Of a stretch of 5,157 bases of DNA, positions 5,017-5,157 are shown piece by piece. The stretch is from Granulosicoccaceae bacterium (GTDB lineage: Bacteria > Pseudomonadota > Gammaproteobacteria > DAOVJZ01): the NCBI GenBank assembly GCA_030632035.1, contig DAOVJZ010000132.1, forward strand, positions 1 to 5,157, in the 5' to 3' direction. The position numbers were made by a program, and so were the translations under genes. Position 1 is the first letter of the stretch, and every line of letters begins with the position of its first letter. The notes beneath the pieces are model-generated. The model saw only the letters and a list, made by a program, of their open reading frames with translations, ran no database searches and was not told where the DNA came from.

Positions 5017-5157
5017 ATGACTGACTCACTAATGACTACATATAACAGATTGCCCGTTACCTTCGAACACGGTGAAGGTGTCTGGCTGTGGGATGACAAA
5101 GGCAACAAATACCTTGATGCCTTAAGTGGTATCGCAGTCTGTGGTCTGGGTCATGCA
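5017..5157 (+). CDS. argD: Acetylornithine aminotransferase (ArgD), N-terminal 47 residues; 3' end outside window
   Basis: Class III pyridoxal-phosphate aminotransferase of arginine synthesis, which interconverts N-acetylornithine and N-acetylglutamate semialdehyde with glutamate/2-oxoglutarate. Some members also act in lysine or arginine-catabolic pathways. Only the N-terminus is visible: TYNRLPVTFEHGEGVWLWDD (8-27) and YLDALSGIAVCGLGHA (32-47), a characteristic opening of bacterial ArgD. The PLP-binding lysine and the other active-site residues lie outside the window. I chose the ATG at 5017; a second in-frame ATG at 5032 is possible and would remove five residues. The ribosome binding site is poor: ACAGG at 4999-5003 lies 13 bases upstream, with nothing better for 5032. 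The leader contains a hairpin with a T-tract and an overlapping small ORF, so expression may be controlled there. A related omega-aminotransferase cannot be fully excluded from so short a piece. Confidence 0.85.
   Translation, partial: MTDSLMTTYNRLPVTFEHGEGVWLWDDKGNKYLDALSGIAVCGLGHA

Larger units (their letters stand above)
4905..5024 (+). other. Candidate 39-residue leader ORF overlapping the argD start
   Basis: An ATG at 4905 opens a frame of 39 codons ending at TGA 5022-5024, so its stop overlaps the argD ATG (5017) in the arrangement ATGACTGA. It begins MDKYLRPVSF and is hydrophobic and aromatic near the end (TTWLLFYFYRF). It has three arginine codons (positions 6, 16, 33), not clustered as in a classical attenuation peptide. 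The ribosome binding site is weak (GAG, 8 bases upstream). The hairpin and T-tract at 4962-4992 lie inside it. If the promoter at 4917-4945 is the one used, this ORF would not be transcribed from its start, which counts against it. It may be chance. Confidence 0.2.

Noticed and set aside
5004..5024. Possible ArgR operator (ARG box) at TGATTAATTATGAC
   Set aside because: The left half (TGATT) and AT-rich centre resemble the consensus TGAATWWWWATTCA, but the right half does not match and there is no second box in tandem.
4755..5108. A 117-codon - strand open frame
   Set aside because: It runs antisense through the end of the PuuD-like gene, a strong terminator and the start of argD. Its translation shows no recognisable domain and the frame is explained by its position opposite real genes.
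1..5157. CRISPR array, defence system, insertion sequence, prophage or tRNA gene
   Set aside because: No regularly spaced repeats, transposase or integrase signatures, terminal inverted repeats or tRNA cloverleaf could be seen on either strand; the genes are ordinary housekeeping or stress genes.

Overview
The window looks like a chromosomal segment of a gammaproteobacterium. The evidence is a class II (E. coli-type) dihydroorotase, an RNase T of the gammaproteobacterial type and an E. coli GrxD-like monothiol glutaredoxin, all in moderately AT-rich DNA. The neighbourhood pyrC-rnt-...-grxD-... near an arginine gene recalls, from memory, the Pseudomonas argG-pyrC-rnt-...-grxD-...-argF region. 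I cannot name a genus. No mobile elements, tRNA or rRNA genes, or CRISPR repeats are visible.

Layout. (1) On the + strand, the 3' part of pyrC (1-626) is followed after 11 bp by rnt (638-1261). A long, perfect inverted repeat (1267-1308) separates rnt from the convergent grxD. (2) On the - strand, read right to left, lie a single-BON-domain lipoprotein gene (3887-3549), a glutamine-dependent amidotransferase of the N-acetylglutaminylglutamine amide (NAGGN) type (3511-1727), and grxD (1644-1318). The first two are 37 bp apart and probably co-transcribed. grxD has 82 bp upstream with a possible promoter of its own. (3) A 327-bp divergent intergenic region (3888-4214) carries a good extended -10 promoter for the BON gene, a candidate promoter and palindromic operator for the rightward gene, and a separate perfect 12-bp palindrome. 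(4) On the + strand, a five-helix membrane protein (4215-4808) resembles the C-terminal half of the PuuD urate-oxidase membrane domain. It is followed by a textbook intrinsic terminator (4838-4870) and then by the start of argD (5017 to the window edge). The argD leader holds a second hairpin with a T-tract and a small ORF overlapping the argD start.

How the genes fit together. pyrC and argD are biosynthetic (pyrimidine, arginine). rnt trims the 3' ends of stable RNA, and grxD handles Fe-S/thiol homeostasis. The BON lipoprotein plus amidotransferase pair suggests an envelope/osmotic-stress unit, because NAGGN is a compatible solute. However, the usual partner genes for NAGGN synthesis are not next to the amidotransferase here. 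The most interesting items are this separated amidotransferase, the stand-alone PuuD-like membrane protein, and the attenuator-like argD leader. Nothing seen amounts to a clearly new system.
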